From NCBI GenBank assembly GCA_003330885.1, contig CP030277.1:3584001-3648000 (forward strand): 64,000 nt of DNA, read 5' to 3'. Of the stretch, positions 9,155-17,444 are shown one piece after another (within the stretch, counting starts at the first letter, position 1; the number at the start of each line of letters is the position of its first letter). The DNA is from Rhodobiaceae bacterium (GTDB taxonomy: Bacteria > Pseudomonadota > Alphaproteobacteria > Parvibaculales > Parvibaculaceae). Both the position numbers and the translations under genes were made by a program. The notes under the pieces are model-generated. The model was given only the letters and a program-made list of their open reading frames with translations. It ran no database searches and had not been told where the DNA came from.

Positions 9155-9189
9155 AACGGAGCGATGCCCGAAAGCATGCTCCGTTATGC
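9151..9189. repeat. Strong inverted repeat spanning a start codon
   Basis: Arms GCATAACGGAGC (9151-9162) and GCTCCGTTATGC (9178-9189) are perfect complements. An inner ATGC/GCAT stem encloses the loop CCGAAA, with one bulged G. The ATG of the gene at 8822-9154 (9154 downward) is inside one arm. There is no T-run, so it is not a typical terminator. Confidence 0.75.
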
Positions 9190-9253
9190 GGGCGTCCTAC
9201 AATGCGAAAACTTCCCCCAAAGCGTTCGCCGGGCCACCGAGTTTGGAAGGTGT

Positions 9254-9574
9254 TTAGTCGCGACGACGGAAGAGGAAGGCGATCAGGATACCAATCACGC
9301 CAAACACAGCCCAAGATGGGAATGTCAGAAGTGATGTAAATCCTGGATCTGCAACGACGCCTGGCAGCGTTTCTGCTGCCCATGCGTTCGTTGATTCGAG
9401 TGTCGCGGGATGAAGCAGGGTCCATAACTCACCTAAGGAGCGGATTTTTACTTCCCCGGCTTCGAGTGTCTGTATTCCGTCCGCACCCAATACCATGAGC
9501 GCAGCTGCAATAAAGATAAGTCCGATTAGCCTGAAAACGATCATTATTCTTTGGCCCCCCAGCCATTTACTCAT
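9254..9574 (-). CDS. Small membrane protein (member of a tandem pair)
   Basis: A 106-aa protein with an N-terminal membrane helix (VFRLIGLIFIAAALMVLGA), a loop containing LGELWTLLHPATLESTNA, and a C-terminal helix (WAVFGVIGILIAFLF) ending in the basic tail RRRD. Similar in size, topology and central E-(I/L)-W motif to the downstream gene at 8822-9154. A later start at MIVF is possible. No family name recognised. Confidence 0.6.
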   Translation of the reverse strand: MSKWLGGQRIMIVFRLIGLIFIAAALMVLGADGIQTLEAGEVKIRSLGELWTLLHPATLESTNAWAAETLPGVVADPGFTSLLTFPSWAVFGVIGILIAFLFRRRD

Positions 9575-9669
9575 CGCGACATGTCACGACTTAACGAAAC
9601 GGTAACTGCTGAAGAGGCAAACGACAAGATGTCGCGGTGCGATGATTTTGCGACGATCGCTTACAAGTG

Positions 9670-9697
9670 TTGATTCAAAGGGGGCGTGGGGTATATT
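9670..9697 (+). promoter_or_regulatory. Probable promoter of tRNA-Ser
   Basis: TTGATT (9670-9675), a 16-base spacer, then TATATT (9692-9697), about 38 bases before the tRNA. This fits a housekeeping sigma-70-type promoter. Confidence 0.5.
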
Positions 9698-9734
9698 GCG
9701 CGCCAAATCAGGTGGTTAAGAAGCCGCTGACTGT

Positions 9735-9825
9735 GGAGAGGTGGCCGAGTGGCTGAAGGCGCACGCTTGGAAAGCGTGTAGGCGGTAATCCCGTCTCGAG
9801 GGTTCGAATCCCTCTCTCTCCGCCA
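9735..9825 (+). tRNA. tRNA-Ser (anticodon GGA)
   Basis: A class II tRNA of 91 bases including an encoded CCA. The acceptor stem GGAGAGG pairs with TCTCTCC (one G-T). The anticodon stem CACGC/GCGTG encloses loop TTGGAAA, giving GGA, which reads UCC and UCU codons. A long variable arm (GTAGGCGGTAATCCCGTC) and T-arm GAGGG-TTCGAAT-CCCTC follow. Confidence 0.97.
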
Positions 9826-10040
9826 CCATTTTCCTTCAGATTCAAACACTTACAATTATGTCAGACGCGGTGACTCATTTTTGACTGGGACACCCACCCC
9901 TTAGAATCACAGTTTTTTGGCTCACAAGTGCTTGGGAGTCTTGGTCCCTGAAGGCGTCAAATGACGGGCAAAAAACCACCTGCGACATGTTTGCATCACC
10001 TAAATGAGAAACATGGTTAATCAATCCTGAAGGGACGCCA

Positions 10041-10592
10041 TCAGCTTGTACGGCCCACCGCAGACGTCCGGCGCGGACGCAAAAAGTACTGGTTGGTGAA
10101 CGTAATGCCGCCCGTCAGATATTGCCCGATGGGAGATGTGTAAGTGTATGTGGCCTCAGCAACGATAACGCTGGAGCCTGCCGTGGCGAGGCCAGGGGGC
10201 AATACATAGGGCGAGCCCGGCGCAAAAGCGCTCCCGTTCAGAGCGTCGCTCCAGTCAACCGTCGTAACGCTGTTCTCATCAGCAACGACGCTGGCAACCA
10301 CCACCGTCAGCGTGGTTGAGCCAAACGGTTCCATGATGGTCGTACTGGCGTCGAATATGTCATCCATCAGGTTATCGTCGATCACGACCGCCTGCGCGAC
10401 CAGATCGGCGACAGCGCTTCCTGTTTTGTTGAGCTTGCGGTCAGCGAGCAGCGCATTGCTGAATTCGACCGCGCCGAAGTAAATGGAGAGCATCAGCGGC
10501 AATAGGAGCGCAAACTCGACCGATGACGTGCCCTCATTTCTTTTGAACAAGGTCCGCACAAGCAAGCTCGTCTTGGAGAAGAAAAGGGCCAT
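10041..10592 (-). CDS. TadE/TadF-like pseudopilin
   Basis: A 183-aa protein of the Tad pilus minor-pilin group. After a short basic leader comes the TadE-like hydrophobic segment with the conserved Glu (GTSSVEFALLLPLMLSIYFG), then a mostly beta, secreted domain. The ATG at 10592 has GGGAGG nine bases upstream; a GTG at 10598 lies too close to it. It is translationally linked to the upstream tadE-like gene, whose stop is at 10595. Expected to help assemble or anchor Flp pili. Confidence 0.82.
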   Translation of the reverse strand: MALFFSKTSLLVRTLFKRNEGTSSVEFALLLPLMLSIYFGAVEFSNALLADRKLNKTGSAVADLVAQAVVIDDNLMDDIFDASTTIMEPFGSTTLTVVVASVVADENSVTTVDWSDALNGSAFAPGSPYVLPPGLATAGSSVIVAEATYTYTSPIGQYLTGGITFTNQYFLRPRRTSAVGRTS

Positions 10593-10594
10593 GA

Positions 10595-11176
10595 TCACAC
10601 GCCTCCCGCCAGAATTTCACCAAAAGGCTCGTTGCGGAATACTGAACTGGACGCAATCAGGCGATTGCCGCCCGACATGTTTTCAAGCCCAATTCCGATG
10701 GGCGTTAACACGTCCCAGACGTAGAACGCCCGAACCAGCACCACATCACCAGCGCCACCGATATTATATTGGAAATTATTTGACAGATTCCCATTCTCAT
10801 CGATCGGGCTGTCGGCATTGACGGCGCCGAACTCGTCGAAGGTCCGCACGTCGACAACAAGCTTCTGGTCGCAGTTAAAGAAGAGAGGACTCTTGGTGCA
10901 GATCTCGGTTTTGAATTCTGCAGCATTCATTCCGTCATTATGTGCAATGCCAGTCCGCACCATGCGAGCAGCATCTTCCATTGCCCCCTCCATGGCCACA
11001 GAGGCAAAGAAGATGAGTGTTGTCTCAATCAGCGCGAAAAGGAGTGCAAAGAAGGGGAATGCGACAAGGCCCATTTCGACTGCCACGCTGCCGCCTTCAT
11101 CATGCCTATAGGACTGAGAGGCTGGCAAATTTCGCCATTTCCTCAGAAGTCCCGTTCTTGTGCCCTTGTACGTCAC
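10595..11176 (-). CDS. TadE-like pseudopilin
   Basis: A 193-aa protein with the TadE-like N-terminal segment GGSVAVEMGLVAFPFFALLF followed by a second part of the hydrophobic helix (ALIETTLIFF) and the helix MEGAMEDAARMVRTG, typical of this group. The secreted part has two Cys (ICTKSPLFFNCDQ) that could form a disulphide. The start is a GTG at 11176 and is uncertain. It is divergent from the tadG-like gene across a 286-base gap that must hold both promoters. TadE is processed by the prepilin peptidase in studied systems. Confidence 0.85.
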   Translation of the reverse strand: MTYKGTRTGLLRKWRNLPASQSYRHDEGGSVAVEMGLVAFPFFALLFALIETTLIFFASVAMEGAMEDAARMVRTGIAHNDGMNAAEFKTEICTKSPLFFNCDQKLVVDVRTFDEFGAVNADSPIDENGNLSNNFQYNIGGAGDVVLVRAFYVWDVLTPIGIGLENMSGGNRLIASSSVFRNEPFGEILAGGV

Positions 11177-11462
11177 GGGGTGCCTCGCTCATTGACCTAG
11201 CGCCTGTCAGGATTTGACAGTTCGTTCATTTCACGAGGAATAGGGGAAAAGCTTTTCTGGAGCGTCATTTTTGGTGGGGCAATTTGAGCTAATTGGGATG
11301 CGAATTTGTCTCAAATTTTATCCATTCCGCTCGCTGTCAAATAGCGACAATTTGAACCAAAATTTACCTTCACAATTGAAGCCCCCTTAACACCGGCGGC
11401 CTAGTCTGATCCCGATTTCAATCCCCGGCACGGGAGTGTTCCGAGAACGGAGCAACGAGAAT

Positions 11463-12983
11463 ATGGATCAGATTGGCAATAGAATGGCGCTGGCTGCGTT
11501 TAAATTCCTCGCGACAATTGGCGAGTTTCGGCGCAACAGGCAAGGCAATGTAGCGATCATTTTTGCGGTGGCACTCATGCCGATTATGGCCGCCGCCGGA
11601 ATTGGCGTCGACCTGTCGCGTGCCTACCTCGTAAAGGCGCATCTGACACAGGCTCTGGATGCAGCGGGACTCGCGGTAGCAGGGTCGCCTGGTGCTTCAG
11701 AGGAATATCTGGAAACACTGGCACAGGATTTCTTCAATGCGAACTACCCGACAACGGCGATGGGTGTTCCAGGCGAACTTCATCTGAACCTTGGGGACAA
11801 TGTGGTCACCTTGTCTGCGACGGCAACTCTTCCAACATCGCTCCTGGGTATTTTCGGTGTCGATGAAATGGATGTCGGCAGCGAGATTGAAGTCACCAGA
11901 GAGAACAAGGCGCTGGAGATCGTCATGGTGCTGGATAACACCGGCTCCATGGGATCGAGCGGCAAACTTGATGCGATGAAAGAGGCTGCGACATCTCTTG
12001 TGAATATTCTGTTCGGGGATAACCCGGACCTGGATAAGATTCACATTGGCCTGGTTCCCTTTGCTGCCGGCGTAAACGTGGGAACGGACTTCCCGACATC
12101 GGCTCTCGATATGACGGGAGCATCAAGCATTCACAAAGAGAATTTCAAATTCAGTGCGCAGCCCACGGTTGATAATCTGTGGGACCTCTATGACGAGATT
12201 GATGATCGTTCTTGGAGTGGGTGCGTGCAAACGCGTCCCGAGCCACTGGACGAACTGGATACGCCGCCAGTATCAGGCGACAGCCTGTGGGTTCCCTGGT
12301 TTGCTCCAGATGAGAGAAGCAGCGGCTATTACAACAACTATCTGTCAGATGCCGATAGTTCTCAGGGAAATGGCAAAGAACAGAAAGATCTCTCAAAATA
12401 CATGAGCTCACATCTTGGCTCCACCAGCCGAGGTCCGAATTATGGATGCACAATGCGTCCCCTGACACCCCTGACCAATGATAAGGATCTCTTGCTCAGC
12501 GATATCAACGCAATGAACGCGAGTGGGGTGACCCATATTCCTGTCGGTCTTGCCTGGGGGTGGCGTGTTATTTCGCCAGAAGAACCTTTTAGCGAGGGGC
12601 GGGAATATAATGATCTAGATGTGGACAAGGCGGTAATATTGCTTACGGACGGATCAAATGTTCTTGGCACTGCGAGTAACCACAACAGGTCCAGATATAC
12701 AGCTTATGGGTATGTTCGCAGGGGCCGTTTAGGCACAACGAACTCAGGTGCCGCGGAAGCCCGTCTTGATCCCAAAACGGCTGATATTTGTGAGAACATC
12801 AAAGATGAAGGTGTTCGGCTGTACACGATCACGTTCAAGGTCTCCGACACCGAAACGCAAGCGTTGATGGAAGGGTGTGCAACCAGTCCTGCATTGTATT
12901 TTGACTCACCAAGCAATGAAGAACTGCAAACCGTCTTTCAAGCCATTGCGCGAGACTTATCGAACCTGCGCTTGAGCAGATAG
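11463..12983 (+). CDS. TadG-like pilus assembly protein with vWA domain
   Basis: A 506-aa protein. Residues about 22-50 hold a TadG-type N-terminal membrane segment (QGNVAIIFAVALMPIMAAAG). A large extracytoplasmic von Willebrand A domain begins at LEIVMVLDNTGSMGSSGKLD, which contains the metal-binding DxTxS-like motif; a late VILLTDGSN is the second conserved strand. TadG is thought to anchor or stabilise Flp pili at the envelope. The ATG at 11463 is chosen over a GTG at 11436 that overlaps its own purine-rich region. The gene ends in a strong terminator. Confidence 0.88.
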   Translation: MDQIGNRMALAAFKFLATIGEFRRNRQGNVAIIFAVALMPIMAAAGIGVDLSRAYLVKAHLTQALDAAGLAVAGSPGASEEYLETLAQDFFNANYPTTAMGVPGELHLNLGDNVVTLSATATLPTSLLGIFGVDEMDVGSEIEVTRENKALEIVMVLDNTGSMGSSGKLDAMKEAATSLVNILFGDNPDLDKIHIGLVPFAAGVNVGTDFPTSALDMTGASSIHKENFKFSAQPTVDNLWDLYDEIDDRSWSGCVQTRPEPLDELDTPPVSGDSLWVPWFAPDERSSGYYNNYLSDADSSQGNGKEQKDLSKYMSSHLGSTSRGPNYGCTMRPLTPLTNDKDLLLSDINAMNASGVTHIPVGLAWGWRVISPEEPFSEGREYNDLDVDKAVILLTDGSNVLGTASNHNRSRYTAYGYVRRGRLGTTNSGAAEARLDPKTADICENIKDEGVRLYTITFKVSDTETQALMEGCATSPALYFDSPSNEELQTVFQAIARDLSNLRLSR

Positions 12984-13003
12984 AAACACCGAACCAGACG
13001 GCA

Positions 13004-13038
13004 CAAAAAAGGGGCTCCTCAATAGGGAGCCCCTTTTT
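13004..13038. terminator. Bidirectional rho-independent terminator
   Basis: Stem GGGGCTCC/GGAGCCCC (13011-13018 with 13026-13033), flanked by an A-run on the left and a T-run on the right. It lies between the convergent tadG-like gene and the gene at 13059-13538, so it can serve both strands. Confidence 0.92.
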
Positions 13039-13058
13039 CCGTAGTCTTGGCGTTTGTC

Positions 13059-13538
13059 TTATTCAGTGTCTCCAGATGCCGCCGCATCAGCATAGCCAGT
13101 GACACTTTTGGTCGTGGCGACCAATGAATCTGTCAGCGTTGGCTCATCAGCCGTGTCTATAACCCGAACGCATCGAGGCGCACATGAGTAGGACATTTGG
13201 CTCGCGCCTCGATTGACCACCATGTTCGTGCCGCCTGACTCGGTTACCCGGACATCAAGATTGGCAACCTGCCGACCGGTCGCATCAAGCGCGATAAGGT
13301 TGGTCATGCCATAGGTCTTGCCAAACACAACAAGCGTGTTGTTGTTGCTGATAGAGACGTCTGCGATAGCCGGATTGCCGACAATGAGGGTCGATGCAGC
13401 TTGTTTGAGCGTGTGTAAATGCGAATGATTGACTTCGACTCTGAGGTCTGCTGCCCAAGCTGGGAGTGCTACTAAGCCCCCGGACAGTGCGGCGGCATAG
13501 GCAAGAGCGCGAAATGGCCGCTTTGAAACGTGCGTCAT
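13059..13538 (-). CDS. Secretin N-terminal-domain protein (pilus assembly, CpaC-N-like)
   Basis: A 159-aa exported protein. A signal peptide (ALAYAAALSGGLVALPAWAA) precedes a domain like the N-terminal domain of CpaC/RcpA secretins: LIVGNPAIADVSISNNNTLVVFGKTYGMTNLIALD closely parallels the CpaC segment near its NPAIVDAVVRTARRTYVIG. No secretin pore domain is present. The C-terminal third has a Cys pair (CAPRC). Its place beside the pilus genes suggests a periplasmic partner of CpaC. Similar free-standing proteins occur near other alphaproteobacterial tad loci. Confidence 0.8.
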   Translation of the reverse strand: MTHVSKRPFRALAYAAALSGGLVALPAWAADLRVEVNHSHLHTLKQAASTLIVGNPAIADVSISNNNTLVVFGKTYGMTNLIALDATGRQVANLDVRVTESGGTNMVVNRGASQMSYSCAPRCVRVIDTADEPTLTDSLVATTKSVTGYADAAASGDTE

Positions 13539-13590
13539 CTACATAGATCCCTTCGGTGGCGACGGGTTTTGTCGCAGGGTTGTTTAGGAC

Positions 13591-13608
13591 AGGCCTAACC
13601 TTAGGCCT
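13591..13608. promoter_or_regulatory. Palindrome upstream of the secretin N-domain gene
   Basis: AGGCCTAA-CC-TTAGGCCT, a perfect 8-base inverted repeat, flanked by a weaker outer TTTAG/CTAAA pair. It lies 53 bases upstream of the start at 13538. It could be an operator or a 5'-UTR hairpin; no regulator is identified. Confidence 0.45.
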
Positions 13609-13898
13609 GAAAGGCTAAACGCTTTGCAAATGAGATAGTTTGCTGAAAATTCGGTTGGATGGACCGTCGTGGCATCGCGCATCCCTGGTGCGGTGTGTGT
13701 TTTTGATTTTCTTGAAGTGTTTCGGTCCCCGATCCTCTGCAGTCACCGATTTTTAACCAACCTATTGCGAAAGAGCTATCGCAGCGAGGGTGGATATTTG
13801 AACAAGTGAAGTAATAGTGGGATAAATAGAATTTTAAGTTGTATTGAGTAAAATTGTTCAAATAAAAAATCAGGATATCGGCGTTTTTCATCTTCAGA

Positions 13899-13913
13899 TT
13901 AACTTGGAGGTAA
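13899..13913 (+). promoter_or_regulatory. CtrA-box-like sequence upstream of flp
   Basis: TTAA-CTTGGAG-GTAA matches the TTAA-N7-TTAA form of the CtrA site with one mismatch. In Caulobacter the pilA pilin gene is CtrA-activated. One near-match of this kind can arise by chance, so this is only a candidate. Confidence 0.25.
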
Positions 13914-14009
13914 GGCCCGCCAAGTAGGTTGGATGAGCTCAAAGACAGTGGTCGCAAGACGGTGGGTTTGGGCTGGTGCTGTACTAAGAGTATTTATGAG
14001 GATCTAGTT

Positions 14010-14189
14010 ATGACTAATTTTATGAAGCGTTTCATGGACAATGAGTCCGGTGCGACTGCCATTGAATATGGTTTGATCGCTGCGGGTATCTCAGTCGCGA
14101 TCGTTGGTGTTGTTGGCACAATCGGTGGCGATGTATTGGCGATCTTTAATGCCATCGATACTGCACTTGTTGCACCGACAGCAGGCTAA
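14010..14189 (+). CDS. flp: Flp/Fap-type IVb major pilin
   Basis: A 59-aa prepilin, the structural subunit of the Tad pilus. The short basic leader MTNFMKRFMDNESG is followed by the conserved ATAIEYGLIAAGISVAIVG, with Glu at +5 after the predicted cleavage site. The frame is open farther upstream, but the ATG at 14010 has GAGGA seven bases before it and gives the normal Flp length. A strong terminator follows, so it is probably made from its own abundant transcript, apart from cpaA-tadC. Confidence 0.95.
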   Translation: MTNFMKRFMDNESGATAIEYGLIAAGISVAIVGVVGTIGGDVLAIFNAIDTALVAPTAG

Positions 14190-14245
14190 GGTTCTTTACA
14201 GGCGTCCTGCCATTTAGGCCGGACGCTTGGCGAGACCTCGAAAGT

Positions 14246-14284
14246 AAGACCGTTGACCGCATCGCGTGTCAGCGGTCTTTTTTT
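14246..14284 (+). terminator. Rho-independent terminator after flp
   Basis: A 12-base stem (AAGACCGTTGAC with GTCAGCGGTCTT, one G-T pair) with a 10-base loop and a run of seven T. Confidence 0.9.
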
Positions 14285-14419
14285 GTCGGCATTAGGCCGA
14301 AAACACAGGGGTGGAAAAACGCACCATCTTTACGTCGTGTTTACACCCGCCGCGCCACTCTCTCATTCTGAGTTTAACTGTTCAAAGTACTTGTTTTCAT
14401 TCAACTTTTAGGCTTTTGC

Positions 14420-14929
14420 GTGTTGCAGACCACCATCCTCACCCTCTTTCCTGCGTTGCTCATTGTGGCCGCAATCAGTGACCTGCTGACCTTTCGGATT
14501 CCGAACTGGGTGTCGCTCGCTTTGGTGGGCCTTTTTGTTGTGGCGGTATCCTTCGCTGGGATGAGCTGGGCGATGATCGCTGGTCACGTCGCACTGGGAT
14601 TGGCGCTGTTGTTTGCTGGAATGGCAATGTTCGCGATGAACCTTTTGGGTGGTGGTGACGCCAAACTCATGGCGGCAATCGGCCTATGGGTAGGATGGGC
14701 TTCATTGCCGGTCTACCTCGCTTGGACCGCGATCATTGGCGGCCTCCTCGCGCTCTCATTGCTCATGTTTCGTCGAGTGCCATTGGCAGCGGCGATGCAG
14801 ACAAGACCCTGGATTTCGCGACTGCACGACAGAGACGCAGGCATCCCTTACGGGATAGCCCTTGCTGCCGGTGCCCTCTTTGCCTTGCCGCAAACAGTCT
14901 GGTTCGCGCTGGCAGTGTCTGGCATCTGA
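14420..14929 (+). CDS. cpaA: Prepilin peptidase CpaA/TadV
   Basis: A 169-aa integral membrane aspartyl protease of family A24 that cleaves prepilin and pseudopilin leaders. Both catalytic aspartates are visible: ISDLLTFRIPN near residue 21 and NLLGGGDAKLMAA (GxGD-type motif) near residue 75. No N-methylation domain is present, as expected for the Tad type. The start is a GTG at 14420. A 151-base gap separates it from cpaB. Confidence 0.93.
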   Translation: MLQTTILTLFPALLIVAAISDLLTFRIPNWVSLALVGLFVVAVSFAGMSWAMIAGHVALGLALLFAGMAMFAMNLLGGGDAKLMAAIGLWVGWASLPVYLAWTAIIGGLLALSLLMFRRVPLAAAMQTRPWISRLHDRDAGIPYGIALAAGALFALPQTVWFALAVSGI

Positions 14930-15080
14930 TCAAAACCTCGGAAGGAAAGACCAATAACAGACCGCACATGTTGGGAACTGTCCCAGGAAAAAGGCGTAGC
15001 AAAATTAACTATAAGTTGATCGAAAAGTCGTTTGATAGGGCAGATCGATCTCTCACAGCCGGAAATAAGGTGGTGATCCT

Positions 15081-15926
15081 GTGAACGCGATGAGAATTGG
15101 AATTTTGGCATTGGCATTGGTTGCTGCGGGGCTCGCGGCATTCCTCGCACGATCACTCGTGTCCACCGAGACGCCGCAGGTCGTTGTGCCACAAGTTATT
15201 GAGCAGCCGATGGCGGAAGTGCTCGTCGCCGCTGCTGACATTCCACTGGGTCAGCGCGTTGGGAAGGGCGACCTCGTTTGGCAGCCCTGGCCAGAAGATG
15301 CGGTATCAGGTTCGTTTGTGACGCAGGATGTGCAGCCGAACGCCTTGGATGTTTTTGGCGGTGCCATCGCGCGCAGTCCAATTCTTGCCGGGGAACCTAT
15401 TACCTCTGGGAAATTGGTCAGTTTTGAAAATGCCGGCTTCATGTCGGCACTTCTGTCTCCTGGCATGCGAGCTGTTTCAACCAGAATATCGCCAGAGACG
15501 GGCGCTGGCGGTTTTATCCTGCCTAACGACAGGGTTGATGTGATCGTGACCATGCGTCTTCGCTCAAGTGGGGAAGACGGTGGCAGTGATGGTGGCTATC
15601 GCAGCGAGACCATTCTCCGCAATGTGCGTGTCTTGGCCATTGACCAAACGTTCAAAGAAGTAGAGGGCGAACAAGTCGTTGTGGGTAAGACCGCCACGCT
15701 GGAAATGTTGCCGTCGCAGGCTGAAGGCTTTGCTCTTGCGGTGGCCCAAGGAGAGCTCTCCCTGGCATTGCGGCCCTTGGCCGACAGCGCACGGACCGAC
15801 CAGGTGCCAACAAGTGTTTCCGGCCAGCAGTCAGGGCGCAGCAGTGCGGGCCAGGGAGCTTCCGTTCGTATTCTGCGCTATGGCGTTGAAACAACCCAAG
15901 CAACAATAGCAGGGAGAGGGCAATGA
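15081..15926 (+). CDS. cpaB: Flp pilus assembly protein CpaB/RcpC
   Basis: A 281-aa periplasmic protein with an N-terminal signal anchor (GILALALVAAGLAAFLA), then an SAF domain (VLVAAADIPLGQRVGKGDL) and an RcpC/CpaB domain (FILPNDRVDVIVTMRL). In Tad systems it is thought to work with the secretin in the outer-membrane part of the machine. It starts with GTG and overlaps cpaC by four bases, so the two are translationally coupled. Confidence 0.93.
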   Translation: MNAMRIGILALALVAAGLAAFLARSLVSTETPQVVVPQVIEQPMAEVLVAAADIPLGQRVGKGDLVWQPWPEDAVSGSFVTQDVQPNALDVFGGAIARSPILAGEPITSGKLVSFENAGFMSALLSPGMRAVSTRISPETGAGGFILPNDRVDVIVTMRLRSSGEDGGSDGGYRSETILRNVRVLAIDQTFKEVEGEQVVVGKTATLEMLPSQAEGFALAVAQGELSLALRPLADSARTDQVPTSVSGQQSGRSSAGQGASVRILRYGVETTQATIAGRGQ

Positions 15927-17428
15927 CCAGGATGGCTGTGTATCGCTATCGCTTCCTGTCTCCGGCAAAGCTCCGGAGAGCTTTAGCATTTGTATTTTTG
16001 GGGGCGCTTTTCGCTGTCTCCGGTTTGACGCCTAACGGTGCCGTTATGGCCGCAGGCGACGCTCAGCTCGTGCGCATCACGGAAGGTGGCGCAAGCACCG
16101 CATCTCGAACCCTGACGCTGGGGCTGAACAAGGCTGCCATCATTGAATTGCCAGTGGATGCGAAAGATGTCTTGGTATCCAACCCAGCCATTGTTGATGC
16201 TGTCGTGCGCACTGCGCGCAGGACCTATGTCATCGGCATGGAGATCGGCCAAACGAACGCCTTTTTCTTCAATGCGCGTGGCGAGCAGATTTTGAACTTG
16301 GAGATCCGTGTAGAGCGGGACCTTGTAGGGCTTTCCGGCATGATTGCCCGTTTTCTGCCTAATGCGCGTGTGAACGTCGAGGCCGTGAACGACAATATCG
16401 TTCTATCTGGTTTTGTGCCCAATGCGGCTCAAGCAACGCAAGCCCGTGACCTTGCTGCCCGCTTTATCGGCAACCCAGATCAAATCCTCAATATGCTTGC
16501 AGTCGAAGGCAATGAGCAGGTCAATTTGCGCGTAACCGTCGCTGAAATGCAGCGCAGCTTGATCAAGCAGTTGGGTGTCGATCTAACAAGTTCCGTGGAT
16601 ATCGGGAGTTTGGCATTGAGCCTGGCCACCGCCAACGCCCTCTCTCTTCAGGGCGGTTCTCTAGGTGGATTGACATCTGCGCCAAACGGGCTCCCAGCGA
16701 CCGGCGGCTCAGACATTACAGCGGCCTTGAGCGCGCTTGAGCGTGCCGGGCTTCTTCGCACGCTTGCAGAGCCCAACCTCACCGCGATCTCTGGTGAATC
16801 TGCGAGCTTCCTTGCAGGTGGTGAATTCCCTGTGCCGACATCCCAGGACCGAAACGGCAATGTAATCTTGGAGTTTAAACCCTTCGGTGTTGGGCTTGGT
16901 TTTACGCCAGTGGTGCTCGGTGAAGGGCGAATTAGTCTAAAGATCTCGACAGAGGTCAGTGAGCTCACGTCTGAAGGTTCGTTTGTATTCGAAGGAACCA
17001 GCGTCACAGACATAAACGGAAACACCATCCGACAAGACGGCGTGACGGTGCCTGCACTGCGTGTGCGTCGCGCTGAAACGACGGTTGAACTACCAAGCGG
17101 CGGTTCCATGGTCATGGCGGGCCTGCTGTCTGAAACGACAAAACAAAATATTGATGGTGTTCCTGGCATCAAGGACGTGCCGGTTCTCGGCTCGCTCTTT
17201 CGAAGCCGCGACTTCCAGGATAACGAAACAGAGCTGGTTGTTATCGTCACGCCTTATCTCGTGGACGCAACCAGTCGCGACAAAATCGTCTTGCCGACAG
17301 ATGGATATGCACCAGCATCCGATCTCGACACATTCCTGATGGGTCGCCTGAACGCCACCTATGGTGTTGCGGGCTCTGAGGGCTCGGATGGCGCTTTGCA
17401 GGGCCCTGTTGGCTTTGTGGTGGATTGA
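15923..17428 (+). CDS. cpaC: Tad pilus secretin CpaC/RcpA
   Basis: A 501-aa outer-membrane secretin through which the pilus exits. A signal peptide (FVFLGALFAVSGLTPNGAVM) is followed by the pilus-specific N-domain (LPVDAKDVLVSNPAIVDAV), a BON-like segment (LSGFVPNAAQATQARDLAAR) and the secretin domain from about residue 270 (LAEPNLTAISGESASFLAGG) to its end signature VPVLGSLFRSRDFQDNETEL. Full length for the family. Confidence 0.95.
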   Translation: MTRMAVYRYRFLSPAKLRRALAFVFLGALFAVSGLTPNGAVMAAGDAQLVRITEGGASTASRTLTLGLNKAAIIELPVDAKDVLVSNPAIVDAVVRTARRTYVIGMEIGQTNAFFFNARGEQILNLEIRVERDLVGLSGMIARFLPNARVNVEAVNDNIVLSGFVPNAAQATQARDLAARFIGNPDQILNMLAVEGNEQVNLRVTVAEMQRSLIKQLGVDLTSSVDIGSLALSLATANALSLQGGSLGGLTSAPNGLPATGGSDITAALSALERAGLLRTLAEPNLTAISGESASFLAGGEFPVPTSQDRNGNVILEFKPFGVGLGFTPVVLGEGRISLKISTEVSELTSEGSFVFEGTSVTDINGNTIRQDGVTVPALRVRRAETTVELPSGGSMVMAGLLSETTKQNIDGVPGIKDVPVLGSLFRSRDFQDNETELVVIVTPYLVDATSRDKIVLPTDGYAPASDLDTFLMGRLNATYGVAGSEGSDGALQGPVGFVVD

Positions 17429-17444
17429 GGGAGTGGAGAAACTG

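Larger units (their letters stand above)
13539..14009. other. 471-base intergenic region before the Flp pilin gene
   Basis: No credible ORF. It holds the palindrome at 13591-13608, an AT-rich stretch at about 13780-13890 likely to contain the flp promoter, and a CtrA-box-like sequence at 13899-13913. No riboswitch or RNA gene recognised. Confidence 0.6.

Noticed and set aside
14941-15080. Small gene between cpaA and cpaB
   Set aside because: The frame overlapping cpaA here is out of phase with any conserved protein and has no start signal; treated as intergenic.
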